Positions 8,513 through 16,756 of a stretch of DNA of 64,000 nt are shown here, one piece after another. The position numbers and the translations under genes were made by a program. The DNA is from Acidobacteriota bacterium (GTDB lineage Bacteria > Acidobacteriota > Terriglobia > Bryobacterales > Bryobacteraceae), in assembly GCA_023436715.1 (NCBI GenBank), contig JAEZIJ010000015.1, forward strand, positions 5,933 through 69,932, read 5' to 3'. Under the pieces are notes generated by a model. The model was given only the letters and a program-made list of their open reading frames with translations, made no database searches and was not told where the DNA came from. The stretch's first letter is position 1. Every line of letters starts with the position of its first letter.

Positions 8513-8673
8513 TGGCAAATAGGAAGCAGAAACAGCAGCGGGAGACCGCCACAATCGAGACGGCGCCAGCCATCCAGCAGCCGGCCAAGCAGGCTCGCAT
8601 GACCGCTCTCGAACTGAAGGCGCACCTGCGCCAACAGCGGAGAGAACGGCGGCTCGCCGAGAAGGGGTATTGA
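8512..8673 (+). CDS. Small basic phage protein
   Basis: The product is 53 residues; its ATG shares one base with the upstream TAA stop, and the SD AAAGGAG lies about 8 bases before it. It is Gln/Arg/Lys-rich and predicted to be helical or disordered. No family is recognised. Tight packing supports it being translated. Confidence 0.6.
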   Translation: MANRKQKQQRETATIETAPAIQQPAKQARMTALELKAHLRQQRRERRLAEKGY

Positions 8674-8840
8674 TGCCCTGGAAAGCCAAGGACGCGAAGC
8701 GCAAGACGCGCAAGGCCGACACCCCCAAGAAGCAGGAAGTCTGGAAGCAGGTTGCCAACCGGATGTTGGGATCGACCGGGGATGAAGGACGCGCGATCCG
8801 AGAAGCGAACGCCGTGGTCGCGCGATTGGCCGGAAAGTGA
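8673..8840 (+). CDS. Small conserved phage protein beginning MPWKAKDAKRKT
   Basis: The product is 55 residues from ATG at 8673 (overlapping the previous TGA) to TGA at 8838-8840. It matches a very common family of short phage and bacterial proteins that start MPW, have a Lys-rich segment, and then a VANRMLG, GDEGRAIREAN and AVVARL pattern. The role of the family is unknown to me. Its presence in the head module is usual. Confidence 0.75.
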   Translation: MPWKAKDAKRKTRKADTPKKQEVWKQVANRMLGSTGDEGRAIREANAVVARLAGK

Positions 8841-8883
8841 GCCTCGCCTGCGCCTCGCTGCAATACAGCGGGCGAGGTGTCAA

Positions 8884-9129
8884 ATGAACTGGAAAACTTG
8901 GCTTCAAGGTCTTGCTGCTGCCGCCATAGGCGGAGCGGCTGGCGCCACCGCACAGGTGGTAAACAATCGCGTGCAGTATGGCCCCCAGGCTCCACCGATC
9001 AGCGGGAAGTCCGTTGGTGTTAGCGCCGGACTGGGCGCTCTCGTGACGGGTCTGGCGTACCTGATGCAATCTCCTCTGACGCAGGCACAGCCGCCGGTAC
9101 AACCGCCCGCGCAACCCGAGGCGAAGTGA
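8884..9129 (+). CDS. Small membrane protein, possible holin
   Basis: The product is 81 residues; the ATG at 8884 is preceded by GAGGTG. Two hydrophobic segments are seen, one Ala/Gly-rich near residues 8-24 and one near 44-62, with a Pro/Gln-rich tail. Two-span proteins of this size in phages are often holins. The distance from the Tlde1-like enzyme at 14749 weakens that reading. The Gly/Ala richness would also fit a small membrane-active virion protein. Confidence 0.5.
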   Translation: MNWKTWLQGLAAAAIGGAAGATAQVVNNRVQYGPQAPPISGKSVGVSAGLGALVTGLAYLMQSPLTQAQPPVQPPAQPEAK

Positions 9130-9299
9130 TACCGATTCGGGCGCGCGTCGAATTACACTCCGGGACTATTTGGGAATCCAGAGTTCTCGCGGTTCGGCCG
9201 CACGAGAACGGCGTGGGCCTCCTCTTCGAAAAGCACTACGACCTCAGTTGCCTGTTCCCGAAAGCGGAGATCAAGCGCGTGGAGGTGTGGCCGGAATGA
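9126..9299 (+). CDS. Small phage protein of unknown function
   Basis: The product is 57 residues from GTG at 9126 (overlapping the preceding TGA) to TGA at 9297-9299 (overlapping the next ATG). It is predicted to be mainly beta-strand (VELHSGTIWESRVLAV and so on), like a small barrel. The perfect nesting between two coupled genes supports translation. Function unknown. Confidence 0.6.
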   Translation: MIPIRARVELHSGTIWESRVLAVRPHENGVGLLFEKHYDLSCLFPKAEIKRVEVWPE

Positions 9300-9496
9300 A
9301 ACTCCTCGGGCGTCTGGTCGATTGGCTTGACGCCCGCTCCTTGACCATTGCGGCGGCTCCGGTCCTGCTCCCCGTGTTGCGTCTGCGCCAGTGGAGGGAG
9401 CGCAGGAGATTGTACCGGGCTATCGACAGAGCGATTTTGCTAATGCACCGGATAAATATGAAGCTCCAAAACAGGACGTACATCGCCCCGAGGTGA
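9296..9496 (+). CDS. Small basic protein with one possible membrane segment
   Basis: The product is 66 residues with ATGA overlap to the upstream gene. A hydrophobic stretch spans about residues 15-28, followed by a strongly Arg-rich part. It could be a single-span membrane protein with a cytoplasmic basic tail. No family recognised. Confidence 0.55.
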   Translation: MKLLGRLVDWLDARSLTIAAAPVLLPVLRLRQWRERRRLYRAIDRAILLMHRINMKLQNRTYIAPR

Positions 9497-9498
9497 CC

Positions 9499-10095
9499 AT
9501 GAACGACCTTACTGCATACCGGGCCGCACGCGATGCCATGCGGCCCGGAGATGTTATCGCCTTCGGCGGGGAGGGCTTCGTCAGCGGAGCCATCAAGTTC
9601 CTCACGCGCTCGCAGGTTTCGCACGTAGGCGTGGTGTTCGGAAACCCCGATTCCATGGTTGTGATCGCTGAATCGACCTCGCTCAATGGGCGCTCGGGCG
9701 TGCAGTTCAACCGGCTAAGCGAGAGGATCGAAGAGTACCCGGGTCGCGCATGGTGGTTGCCGCTTTCGGATCATGCCCGTGCCGCGCTCGACGCTGACGA
9801 GATGCGACATTTCCTGCTCGCCCAGGATGGCAAGTCGTATGATTTCCGCGGGATCAACGCCTTCCTGGCGCGCCCCATTCCAGGATGGGGACAGATTCCG
9901 TTCTTCCATCACGGAGCGGAGGAAGCGTGGTTCTGCTCGGAATACGTTGCGGCTGGCTTCCAACAGGCCGGCCTGCTTCACGGACACGAACCTGACGAGG
10001 TGAGCCCGCAGAAGCTCTGCGAAATGTCGATTTACGACAAATGCGTCCAGTTGATCGGAAAGCCGCAGGAGATTGGGCGCTTCAACACGCTATGA
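9499..10095 (+). CDS. YiiX/NlpC-P60-like permuted papain-fold cysteine peptidase
   Basis: The product is 198 residues; ATG at 9499 has GAGGTGA a few bases upstream. The start RPGDVIAFGG, then SHVGVVF with H42, an acidic E59, and CSEYVAAGF with C146 match the circularly permuted papain-like fold of the YiiX/YebB type, where His precedes Cys in the sequence. Such enzymes cleave amide or ester bonds, including peptidoglycan or lipid substrates. In this head-module position it might be a virion-associated or lysis enzyme. The substrate is unknown. Confidence 0.75.
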   Translation: MNDLTAYRAARDAMRPGDVIAFGGEGFVSGAIKFLTRSQVSHVGVVFGNPDSMVVIAESTSLNGRSGVQFNRLSERIEEYPGRAWWLPLSDHARAALDADEMRHFLLAQDGKSYDFRGINAFLARPIPGWGQIPFFHHGAEEAWFCSEYVAAGFQQAGLLHGHEPDEVSPQKLCEMSIYDKCVQLIGKPQEIGRFNTL

Positions 10096-10454
10096 GCCTC
10101 GCCATTCCGGTCATCCGCGTCCGCTGCCACATCTGTTCGCGGTTCCGACGCCCCAGCGAGATCCTACACCTTCCCGGCGGGGCCTTGCGCTGTCTCCAGT
10201 GCCAGGAGCGTCACGAAAAAGCACTGTTGATGCTGGCTGGCAACGCTCCGTTCTTCTGCCAGGAGTGCGGCAAAAGCCCCGAACAGTTAATGGCGGAATC
10301 GGGAGCTAGCAATACGCAAATGTGCATCCAGTGGAAAGACGGGGTGTACCAGGTGCTCTGCGTTCCGTGCAGCGATGCCTATGAGCGCAAGCGGTTGGAC
10401 CTTTACGGGGACACCGTTCACGGGTTCCTGAAAAAACTCAAAGGAGCGAAATAG
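10092..10454 (+). CDS. Double zinc-ribbon protein
   Basis: The product is 120 residues with ATGA overlap to the peptidase gene. It has four paired-cysteine knuckles (CHIC, CLQC, CQEC and CVPC), enough for two zinc sites. Beyond metal binding, no function can be read. It directly precedes the scaffold gene. Confidence 0.65.
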   Translation: MSLAIPVIRVRCHICSRFRRPSEILHLPGGALRCLQCQERHEKALLMLAGNAPFFCQECGKSPEQLMAESGASNTQMCIQWKDGVYQVLCVPCSDAYERKRLDLYGDTVHGFLKKLKGAK

Positions 10455-11281
10455 TGGATATCGAAACCGACGACGAGATAGTGGATCCATCCCTGGACCC
10501 ATCCGGCTCCGAACCGCAGTACCACAGAGGGCAGCCGGAGAAGAAGGAAGGCCCCATCGACCCGAAAGCGTTCAAGTCCCTCCAGGACGAAGTAGCGATG
10601 CTTCGCAGGGAGCGCGACGAGGCACGGGACTCCGAGCGGTACTGGGCCGAGCGAGCCCGCGGAACCCGGCAGCCCGACGAAGAGGAGCCCGAGCGGGAAG
10701 AGGAAGACGACGACAATCCGGAAGTCACCGACGAAAAACCCGAGCAACTGGTTGACGACCTGACCTCTCGCGGGCTCGACGCACTGGTGAAACGCGGCGT
10801 CATTACGAAAAGGGATGCGCGCGGGCTGATCCGCAAGGAGGTCGAGCGCACCGGCCGGAAACTGGTGCGGGAAGCTGTGGCGCAGGAGCGCCAGAAACTC
10901 ACCACCGACGCGGAGATCATGCATAAGTTTCCCGATCTGCGCGACGATAAGTCCGCGCTGTTTCTCAAGACGAGGGAAATCTACCGCGAGGTCTGCCGGC
11001 GCAATCCGGACAAGGCCCGCGACCCGGAGGCCCTACTGGACGCGGCCGAGCGGGCGCAACTGAAGCTCGAAATCGAGTCCCTCAAGTCCGAGAAGCCCGA
11101 GGAGCGACACCGGCGCGAGCGCATCGCCGCACAGGACGTGAGAGGGAGCCGCGGGAGTTCGTTCGAAGACGACAATTCGCCGTTGGGGCCGGAGGCAAAG
11201 TCGATCATCTCCCAGATGGGAATTAGCGAGGACGACTACAACGCCTCGCGCAAGCAGTTGGGCATGAGGAGGGGACGGTAA
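10454..11281 (+). CDS. Putative capsid scaffolding protein
   Basis: The product is 275 residues from GTG. It is highly charged, with an acidic run near residues 75-90 and long Glu/Arg/Lys helices likely to form a coiled coil. The C-terminal region is basic. These properties and the position between the portal and the capsid genes are typical of scaffolding proteins, which guide procapsid assembly and then leave. The sequence itself carries no diagnostic motif. Confidence 0.7.
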   Translation: MDIETDDEIVDPSLDPSGSEPQYHRGQPEKKEGPIDPKAFKSLQDEVAMLRRERDEARDSERYWAERARGTRQPDEEEPEREEEDDDNPEVTDEKPEQLVDDLTSRGLDALVKRGVITKRDARGLIRKEVERTGRKLVREAVAQERQKLTTDAEIMHKFPDLRDDKSALFLKTREIYREVCRRNPDKARDPEALLDAAERAQLKLEIESLKSEKPEERHRRERIAAQDVRGSRGSSFEDDNSPLGPEAKSIISQMGISEDDYNASRKQLGMRRGR

Positions 11282-11931
11282 TGGCGTGGACTCCCGAGCA
11301 ACGAGAGAAAGCGGCCGAGGCGCGGCAGCGGAAGATCCAGGAGCGGCAAGAGCGCCAGGAGGCGGCAGGCATCCCCGATTCACGGCCGCCGATCGCTCCC
11401 GAAGGAACGTTCCCCGAGTCCTCGATCCTCGATTGTCACGTCGGAGGAGTGCTGGTGGGCGATCTTCCCTGCGAAGTTCAGGGACGTATCCTCTACCAGC
11501 AGACGGACGAAGGTATCGAGGAATTCAACGCGGGCAAGGTCGAGAGCGCGGCGCGCGTGACCCAGGATCAGTATTCGAAGACCCTGGAACATCGCCGGGA
11601 CGCCGTGAAGGATCAGGGCATGGAGCCGTGGCAGGCCCCCGACCCGCTCAAGGAAGTCGCCGACGCCCACACGCCGGAGGGTATGAAGGCGAAGTTCCTC
11701 TCCCCGGCCCGCGTTGCGAAGGACGGAACCCGCGGCTATGAGGTCGTAAAGGACGGCCGCGGAGACCCGGTGCGCGTGCGAGACATGGTGCTCGGCGTCA
11801 TGCCCGAGAGCAAGGTGGAGCAGCGCAACGCCTTCTACCGCTCCAAGGCCAACCAGGCCATCTCTGAGATACAGAAGCGCCACAGAGAAGAAGGCGGATC
11901 TACAGCAGTAGGGGAAATCTCCACGCGATAG
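11281..11931 (+). CDS. Phage head-module protein of unknown function
   Basis: The product is 216 residues; its ATG shares one base with the scaffold stop. The first 35 residues are a charged helix, followed by a more globular middle. I recognise no family. It lies between the scaffold and the decoration/capsid genes, so a head role is likely. The 140 bases that follow (11932-12071) hold no convincing gene; a 38-codon GTG frame there is weak. Confidence 0.65.
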   Translation: MAWTPEQREKAAEARQRKIQERQERQEAAGIPDSRPPIAPEGTFPESSILDCHVGGVLVGDLPCEVQGRILYQQTDEGIEEFNAGKVESAARVTQDQYSKTLEHRRDAVKDQGMEPWQAPDPLKEVADAHTPEGMKAKFLSPARVAKDGTRGYEVVKDGRGDPVRVRDMVLGVMPESKVEQRNAFYRSKANQAISEIQKRHREEGGSTAVGEISTR

Positions 11932-12071
11932 CAATATAGCGGGTGTACGCGGAGCAGGTGCGCTTCAGAGTGGCCCGAAAGCCCAAGCAGGCGCATCGAG
12001 GCAGCGGCACCCGCAGCCAACAGTCCCCGCCCGAAGAGGTGCAAACCAAATCTCTTTAGGAGGAAGACTGT

Positions 12072-12623
12072 ATGCCGAATGTGGATAATCCCCATGGCTT
12101 CCGGCCTCTTTGCCGAAACGTCTATGGGGGCGCATCGAAGACGATGCCGGCCCACAAGCTGGCTGCCAACGACGCCGCGATTTTCATTCACGATGCCGTG
12201 GCAAAGGTGACTGCGGGAATAAAGAAAACCCCCTGCGTCACCGCGAAGGCGGCGAGCGTCACTCCCGGAACGACGCCGATTGTGGGTGTAGCCCTCAACT
12301 ACGGCGCCGCACTGACTGCAACCGATCACCTGTTGATCCCTGCCACTGGAGAAGTGTTCGAGTGCCAGGACAACAACGATACCGACGGGGTCTCGGCCGG
12401 GAACATCAACTGCAACGCGAATATCGAGCTGAACGCCGGTTCCGCTCTGACTCAAATCTCGGGCCACGAGCTTGACGAGAGCACGATCGCGGCGACCGCG
12501 ACTCTCGACGTTCATATCCTCGGGTTGCTCGATACTCCGAACAATGACTTCGGAAGCTTTGCCCGGGTGATGATCACCTTCAGCCGCCCGGCGAACGCCG
12601 ATCAATCTCTGGGGGTGGCCTAG
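12072..12623 (+). CDS. Putative head decoration / capsid-associated protein
   Basis: The product is 183 residues. A strong SD, AGGAGGAAG, ends about 6 bases before the ATG, as expected for an abundant virion protein. The opening MPNVDNPHGFRPL and the beta-rich, Thr/Ala/Gly-rich body match proteins found immediately before major capsid genes in phages, where they decorate the shell. The major capsid gene starts 3 bases downstream. Confidence 0.75.
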   Translation: MPNVDNPHGFRPLCRNVYGGASKTMPAHKLAANDAAIFIHDAVAKVTAGIKKTPCVTAKAASVTPGTTPIVGVALNYGAALTATDHLLIPATGEVFECQDNNDTDGVSAGNINCNANIELNAGSALTQISGHELDESTIAATATLDVHILGLLDTPNNDFGSFARVMITFSRPANADQSLGVA

Positions 12624-12625
12624 CC

Positions 12626-13549
12626 ATGATGATTCGTGGACTGTATTCCGACTTCTTCTTCGAGACGATGCTGCCTGCTTTGCGGGCTAAGGTCTTTGCG
12701 GAGTTCAAGGCGAAGCCTCGTCTCTACAACAAGCTGCTCAACGTGATTTCCACCCAACGGAGCATCGAGCAGTTCTCGCAGATGACCGGAGTAGGGCTGT
12801 TTGCGGAGATCGCCGAAGGCGCCGACGTGGGAACCGATTCCATGCTCCAGGGCTTCGACAAGACCTTCAAGCCGACCAAATTCGGCTTGGGGCTCGCGTG
12901 CAGTCAGGAGTTGGTCGAGGATGACAAGATCGGACTGGCTGGTCGTCGCGCAGTCGCTTTAGCTAACTCTGCCAACCAGACCATCGAGATCCAGGGCGCG
13001 AGCGTGTTCAACAACGCTTTCGCGACCGTGGGCCCGGACGGGAAAGTGCTGTGTGCCTCCGATCACCCGCTGGTAAAGGCGGGTGGCGTGCAGAGCAACA
13101 TCCTGTCCGTCGCGGCCGACCTGGATGTGACTTCGCTCGAGTTGGCTCTCACCGACTGGGAGCTGATCAAGACGGCGGAAGGCTTCTATCAGACCTGCCC
13201 AACTCCAAACCTGCTGGTTGCCTCTGCGAACCGCTGGCAGGCCTTCCAGGTTGTGAAGGCGGGCCAGAAGAGCGAGACCGCCAACGGAGTGGTGAACGCC
13301 TTCGACAACGGAGGCGAGAACGGGCGCGCGGTGAATGGTCCCATCGTATGGGCGTTCCTCACCGATCCCGACGCCTGGTTCCTGACCGCTCCTCCGGAGC
13401 AAACCGGCTTGGTGTGGCTGTGGCGCAAGCAGCCGTTCACCACTTCGGATTTCATCGAGAAGAACCAGACCGGCTACATGTACATGTGGTATCGGGCGAC
13501 CTGCGGATTCTACGACTGGCGCGGAGTTTACGGCACCCCTGGCGCTTAG
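12626..13549 (+). CDS. Major capsid protein (HK97 fold)
   Basis: The product is 307 residues. It resembles the Mu gpT-like group of HK97-fold capsid proteins, with FSQMTGVGLFAEI in the N-terminal arm region, the family's characteristic ASDHPL loop, and a C-terminal YDWRGVYGTPGA. A second ATG at 12629 could also serve. A GGGGGTGG element lies upstream. A stem-loop terminator follows about 40 bases downstream, as is common after the most highly expressed phage gene. No protease domain is fused to it. Confidence 0.92.
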   Translation: MMIRGLYSDFFFETMLPALRAKVFAEFKAKPRLYNKLLNVISTQRSIEQFSQMTGVGLFAEIAEGADVGTDSMLQGFDKTFKPTKFGLGLACSQELVEDDKIGLAGRRAVALANSANQTIEIQGASVFNNAFATVGPDGKVLCASDHPLVKAGGVQSNILSVAADLDVTSLELALTDWELIKTAEGFYQTCPTPNLLVASANRWQAFQVVKAGQKSETANGVVNAFDNGGENGRAVNGPIVWAFLTDPDAWFLTAPPEQTGLVWLWRKQPFTTSDFIEKNQTGYMYMWYRATCGFYDWRGVYGTPGA

Positions 13550-13589
13550 TTCGCCTGACCTATAGTTTTTTGGGCCGTGGTTCAGCCTT

Positions 13590-13622
13590 GGGGGTGCTTT
13601 CGCCGGCGCCCCCTATTTCTTT
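13590..13622 (+). terminator. Rho-independent terminator after the major capsid gene
   Basis: GGGGGTGC at 13590-13597 pairs with GCGCCCCC at 13606-13613 (one G-T pair) around an 8-base loop. It is followed by the T-rich stretch TATTTCTTT at 13614-13622. It lies between the capsid gene and the next gene, so it may partly reduce transcription into the tail module. Confidence 0.7.
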
Positions 13623-13639
13623 GAGAAAAGGAGCGAAAT

Positions 13640-14080
13640 ATGGCTTTTCCGAGAGGGTTCACTGGGTTCACGAGGTTGATCGCGGACTGGATTCTGGCGC
13701 GCTGCATTAGCCTGTTCAAGACCACAGTCACGACCTACAACGCGGCCGGAGACATGGCCATGACGGCCGCACAGGTGCTTGGAGGTCTGATCTTGCGCGA
13801 TCCGAATGGAGCGGCAAGGGCGGACGTGTTGCCGGCGGCGGCCCCGCTCGTCGCGGCGATCCGCGGCGCTTTCGTGGGACTCACGTTCGAGTTTACTATC
13901 CGCAATACCGCGGACGCGGCGGAGGCCATTACCGTAACTGCCCCAAATGCGGCCGTTACCATCAGCGGGACGGCGACGATAGCGCAGAACAACTCGAAGA
14001 CGTTTCTGGTGCGGCTGACGAACGTCGATCCTGGCAGCGAGGCGTACACGGCGTACAGTCTCGGGACGTCGGTCCACTAA
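13640..14080 (+). CDS. Putative virion structural protein (capsid decoration or fibre)
   Basis: The product is 146 residues; the SD AAAAGGAG lies about 6 bases upstream of ATG 13640. After an amphipathic N-terminus the protein is a run of alternating beta strands rich in Ala and Thr, ending in a YTAYSLGTSVH tail. Small beta-sandwich proteins of this type follow capsid genes and often decorate the head. Exact role unknown. Confidence 0.6.
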   Translation: MAFPRGFTGFTRLIADWILARCISLFKTTVTTYNAAGDMAMTAAQVLGGLILRDPNGAARADVLPAAAPLVAAIRGAFVGLTFEFTIRNTADAAEAITVTAPNAAVTISGTATIAQNNSKTFLVRLTNVDPGSEAYTAYSLGTSVH

Positions 14081-14096
14081 AAGTAGGGGCGGCGTT

Positions 14097-14747
14097 ATGG
14101 CGACCTACGGCGAGATTCGGTTACGCCTCAAGAAGCTCTTCCCCTCTGTGGACCTGGAGCTGCTCAACGGCTGGATCCAGGACCGCTACACCGAAATCCT
14201 GGACCGGCTGCCCTGGCAGCGCCTTTCCAAGTCCGAGCCACTCCCCACGGTCAAAGACAAGAGCATCTACACGCTTTCTGGCCAGGGAATCGTGTCGGCC
14301 GTGATTCACCCGACGCTGGGACCGTTGGACAGCATGAGCCAAGCCGAGCTTAACGAGATCGACCCGGGCCGCACCAGGACCGGCACTCCGTTCGCCTGGG
14401 CGCCAGCGATGGACGACACGTCGAATCCGCCCAGTCCGCAGATAGAGTTGGTGGGCAAGCCGGATTCCGTCATCAATCTGACGATGGTCTTGGATCAGGA
14501 GGTCTCCGCGCCGGGCGCTACCTCGACCCTCATCCTGCCCTGGGTTCGGCCGGCGGCGCTGATTGAAGGCGTGACGGCTAATGCGAAGCGCCACCTCGGA
14601 GACTACGCCGGAGCGGAGCTGGCGGAGCGCGAATTCGAGAAGCTCGTCTCCCAGATGATCGAGCGCGACTGCCTTAGGCAACCGGCCGGAACCATGCAGA
14701 TGGCGGACCGCTACGTGCGCCATAGGCTGAGCCGCAGGACGTCCTGA
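14097..14747 (+). CDS. Head-tail adaptor-like protein
   Basis: The product is 216 residues. The N-terminal pattern of helix, NGWIQDRYTEIL and a Trp-Leu-Pro stretch (RLPWQRL), followed by strands around SIYTLSG, resembles phage adaptor proteins of podovirus-like phages, which dock to the portal ring. Two further proteins downstream (15124 and 16139) have a similar design, so this module may contain several adaptor or nozzle components. Confidence 0.65.
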   Translation: MATYGEIRLRLKKLFPSVDLELLNGWIQDRYTEILDRLPWQRLSKSEPLPTVKDKSIYTLSGQGIVSAVIHPTLGPLDSMSQAELNEIDPGRTRTGTPFAWAPAMDDTSNPPSPQIELVGKPDSVINLTMVLDQEVSAPGATSTLILPWVRPAALIEGVTANAKRHLGDYAGAELAEREFEKLVSQMIERDCLRQPAGTMQMADRYVRHRLSRRTS

Positions 14748-14748
14748 G

Positions 14749-15108
14749 ATGTGGATCTATGAGCAGGCGACAGGGAAACTCACGCGGGAAGGGAAACTCG
14801 TTGCGACGGGATACGCCGGCCGCGGCGATGGCAAGAACAACCCGGCCATGCAGCACGTCAGGAACACCGGGCCGATCCCTCGCGGAAAGTACACCATAGG
14901 ACCCCCAAGAGACACGAAGGACCACGGCCCCCATGTGCTACCGCTGACCCCTGACCAAACCAACGAGATGTTTGGGCGCTCCGCCTTCCTGATCCACGGA
15001 GACAGTGTGAAGCTTCCGGGAACGGCCTCCCAGGGCTGCATCATCCTTGCCCGCGCGATGCGCGAGAAAATCTCATCCAGTGGCGATGTGAGCCTGCGGG
15101 TGGCCTGA
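14749..15108 (+). CDS. Tlde1-like L,D-transpeptidase/peptidoglycan enzyme
   Basis: The product is 119 residues. It has the Tlde1 (DUF2778) layout: YAGRGDGKNNP near residue 22, GPIPRGKYTIG near 41, then FLIHGDS with H83 and ASQGCII with C97, the expected catalytic His and Cys. Tlde1 proteins exchange or cut peptidoglycan stem peptides and are best known as type VI secretion effectors. Here the gene sits alone, without immunity gene or signal peptide, between two adaptor genes, so I infer a virion-associated or lysis enzyme. Confidence 0.78.
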   Translation: MWIYEQATGKLTREGKLVATGYAGRGDGKNNPAMQHVRNTGPIPRGKYTIGPPRDTKDHGPHVLPLTPDQTNEMFGRSAFLIHGDSVKLPGTASQGCIILARAMREKISSSGDVSLRVA

Positions 15109-15123
15109 GCGCAATAACTGGAC

Positions 15124-15801
15124 GTGACGGCCGCCGAACTCCAGACGCTCGTTCTCACAAGACTCGGCGAGAACCCGTATGACCCGAAATACTACACCGC
15201 AGCCGAAGTGCTGACGGCGTTGAACCAGGGCCAGCGGCTGTTCTCATTTCTTACCCTCTGCCTGGAAACGACGGCCACGTTCGCGCTCGCTGCCAACACG
15301 ACCTTCTACCATCTTCTGGCGACCTATCCGGACTTCATCGTTCCGCTGCGGGTTCGAGTTGCCGGCGGCGCGAAGCTCTCGCCGGCGCGCCTGGAGGAAC
15401 TGGACGCCCTTGACCCAGACTGGCAGGCCTCGACGGGCTCTCCGTTGCGCTATTGCGTCTCGGGCTGTGACCTGCTGGCCGTCTACAAGAAGCCCGCGGC
15501 GCCGGGAGCGAGCCTCGACATCACCTACGCGAAGATGGCCCCCGTCCTGCCGATTTACGGAGTCCCGGCAATGCCGGAAGAGGATCACCTCGCGCTGGCT
15601 GACTTCGCGGTCCCGATGTGCCGGGCCAAGGAGGGCGGCCAGGAGTTCGCCAAAGTGCTGCCGCAGTTCGATCGCTTCCTGGAGACTGTTCGCAACCGGG
15701 CGGACTACGTGCGGCGGCGCAACACCGCCCGCGGATATGACCGGGCACCGGTGGAACTGGAGCGGTTCGACACCAGCCAGCTTCTCAAGGGGGCCAATTG
15801 A
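15124..15801 (+). CDS. Tail connector/adaptor-like protein
   Basis: The product is 225 residues from GTG. The N-terminal helix, the LTALNQGQRLFSFLTLCLETT motif region, strands near 60-75 and a C-terminal helical region ending in an Arg-rich, charged tail match phage connector proteins that build the neck. It overlaps the next gene by 4 bases. The function is inferred from fold style and position. Confidence 0.6.
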   Translation: MTAAELQTLVLTRLGENPYDPKYYTAAEVLTALNQGQRLFSFLTLCLETTATFALAANTTFYHLLATYPDFIVPLRVRVAGGAKLSPARLEELDALDPDWQASTGSPLRYCVSGCDLLAVYKKPAAPGASLDITYAKMAPVLPIYGVPAMPEEDHLALADFAVPMCRAKEGGQEFAKVLPQFDRFLETVRNRADYVRRRNTARGYDRAPVELERFDTSQLLKGAN

Positions 15802-16142
15802 ACGAAGGAAAGACGTTTCAGATCGTGGGTAACGACATCTCGGACGGTTTTCACACGTTCGATGAACTGTACGACCACCGGATCACTCTGTTTATCGCGC
15901 TCTGCCGGGTCGTGTGGAGCTTTACTGCAGTCCCGGTGTGGCGCAGCCGATTGCACTCGGATGGCTCCAGCTTTGACGGCTGGTTCGTGCTTGGGATGAA
16001 CCGCGAATCCGGGAAACAGATCACCTACCACCTTCCTGAAAGCCGTTGGGACGAATGCGACTTTGCCAAAGAGCTGGACCGTGCTCCCGAATGGGACGGC
16101 CACGCGCCCGCTGACGTGCTGGAAAGACTGAAGGCTCTATGA
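15798..16142 (+). CDS. Conserved phage protein of the HTFDELYDHR type
   Basis: The product is 114 residues from TTG at 15798, overlapping the upstream TGA. It matches a widespread phage family defined by GFHTFDELYDHR, a central WRSRLHSDGS, GWFVLG, ITYHLP and WDGHAP. The family is conserved across many tailed phages but its role is unknown to me. The TTG start is unusual; no better in-frame start was seen without losing the conserved N-terminus. Confidence 0.78.
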   Translation: MNEGKTFQIVGNDISDGFHTFDELYDHRITLFIALCRVVWSFTAVPVWRSRLHSDGSSFDGWFVLGMNRESGKQITYHLPESRWDECDFAKELDRAPEWDGHAPADVLERLKAL

Positions 16143-16756
16143 GCGTGAACGCGGCCACGGTGATGGCGGATCTTCTCCCGCTCCTGAACGTCTCCCAGGC
16201 GGCCGACCTGACATTCTGGACCGAGACGGAGCTTTACGGATATGCGGACGAGACAGCGCGGCGGCTGGCGCGTTCCGTGGGGCTCTGGGTGGAGAGAGAC
16301 GCCTCTCGGGCAATCGTCGCCGGGACGGGCTCCTATTCGCTTCCCGCGCGGCACATCTCAACAGTCCACGTCTCCATCGGAACACACTCGCTGCAGCCGG
16401 CCTCCATCCAGGACATTGAGGCGCTTGATGACGTATGGACGCAGACCTCAGGAGAGCCGTACTGCTATATCCAGGACGGCGCCGGCTGTGAAACGCTAAC
16501 GCTCTACCCGAAACCTGCCGCCGGGGCCAGCGGGAACATCGGTGTCATCCACCGCCAGTACCTCGCGGGCATCGCGATGGGCTCGCCCCTATTCTCGGCT
16601 CCTATCGCGATCAGCGAGTACCTGACGTTCTCGATGCTGGCCTCGGCGCGGGGCAAGGAATCGAAAGCCGCGATGCCTGAAGTAGCAGGATGGGCGGCCG
16701 AGATGTGTCGGATGTTCGAGCAGGCGGCCCAGGGGTATTGGGGAGAGGCGATCTAG
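16139..16756 (+). CDS. Adaptor/nozzle-like structural protein
   Basis: The product is 205 residues, ATGA-coupled upstream. As in the two other adaptor-like proteins, an N-terminal helix leads to a WTETELYGYADE segment, strands with GSYSLPARHIS, a hydrophobic core, and a C-terminal helix. I infer a short-tail nozzle or adaptor function. The gene directly downstream encodes a large structural protein and starts within its stop codon. Confidence 0.6.
   Translation: MSVNAATVMADLLPLLNVSQAADLTFWTETELYGYADETARRLARSVGLWVERDASRAIVAGTGSYSLPARHISTVHVSIGTHSLQPASIQDIEALDDVWTQTSGEPYCYIQDGAGCETLTLYPKPAAGASGNIGVIHRQYLAGIAMGSPLFSAPIAISEYLTFSMLASARGKESKAAMPEVAGWAAEMCRMFEQAAQGYWGEAI

Noticed and set aside
11943..12059. 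A 38-codon GTG frame between two head genes
   Set aside because: No SD, no similarity, and the strong SD of the next gene overlaps its end. Too weak to call.
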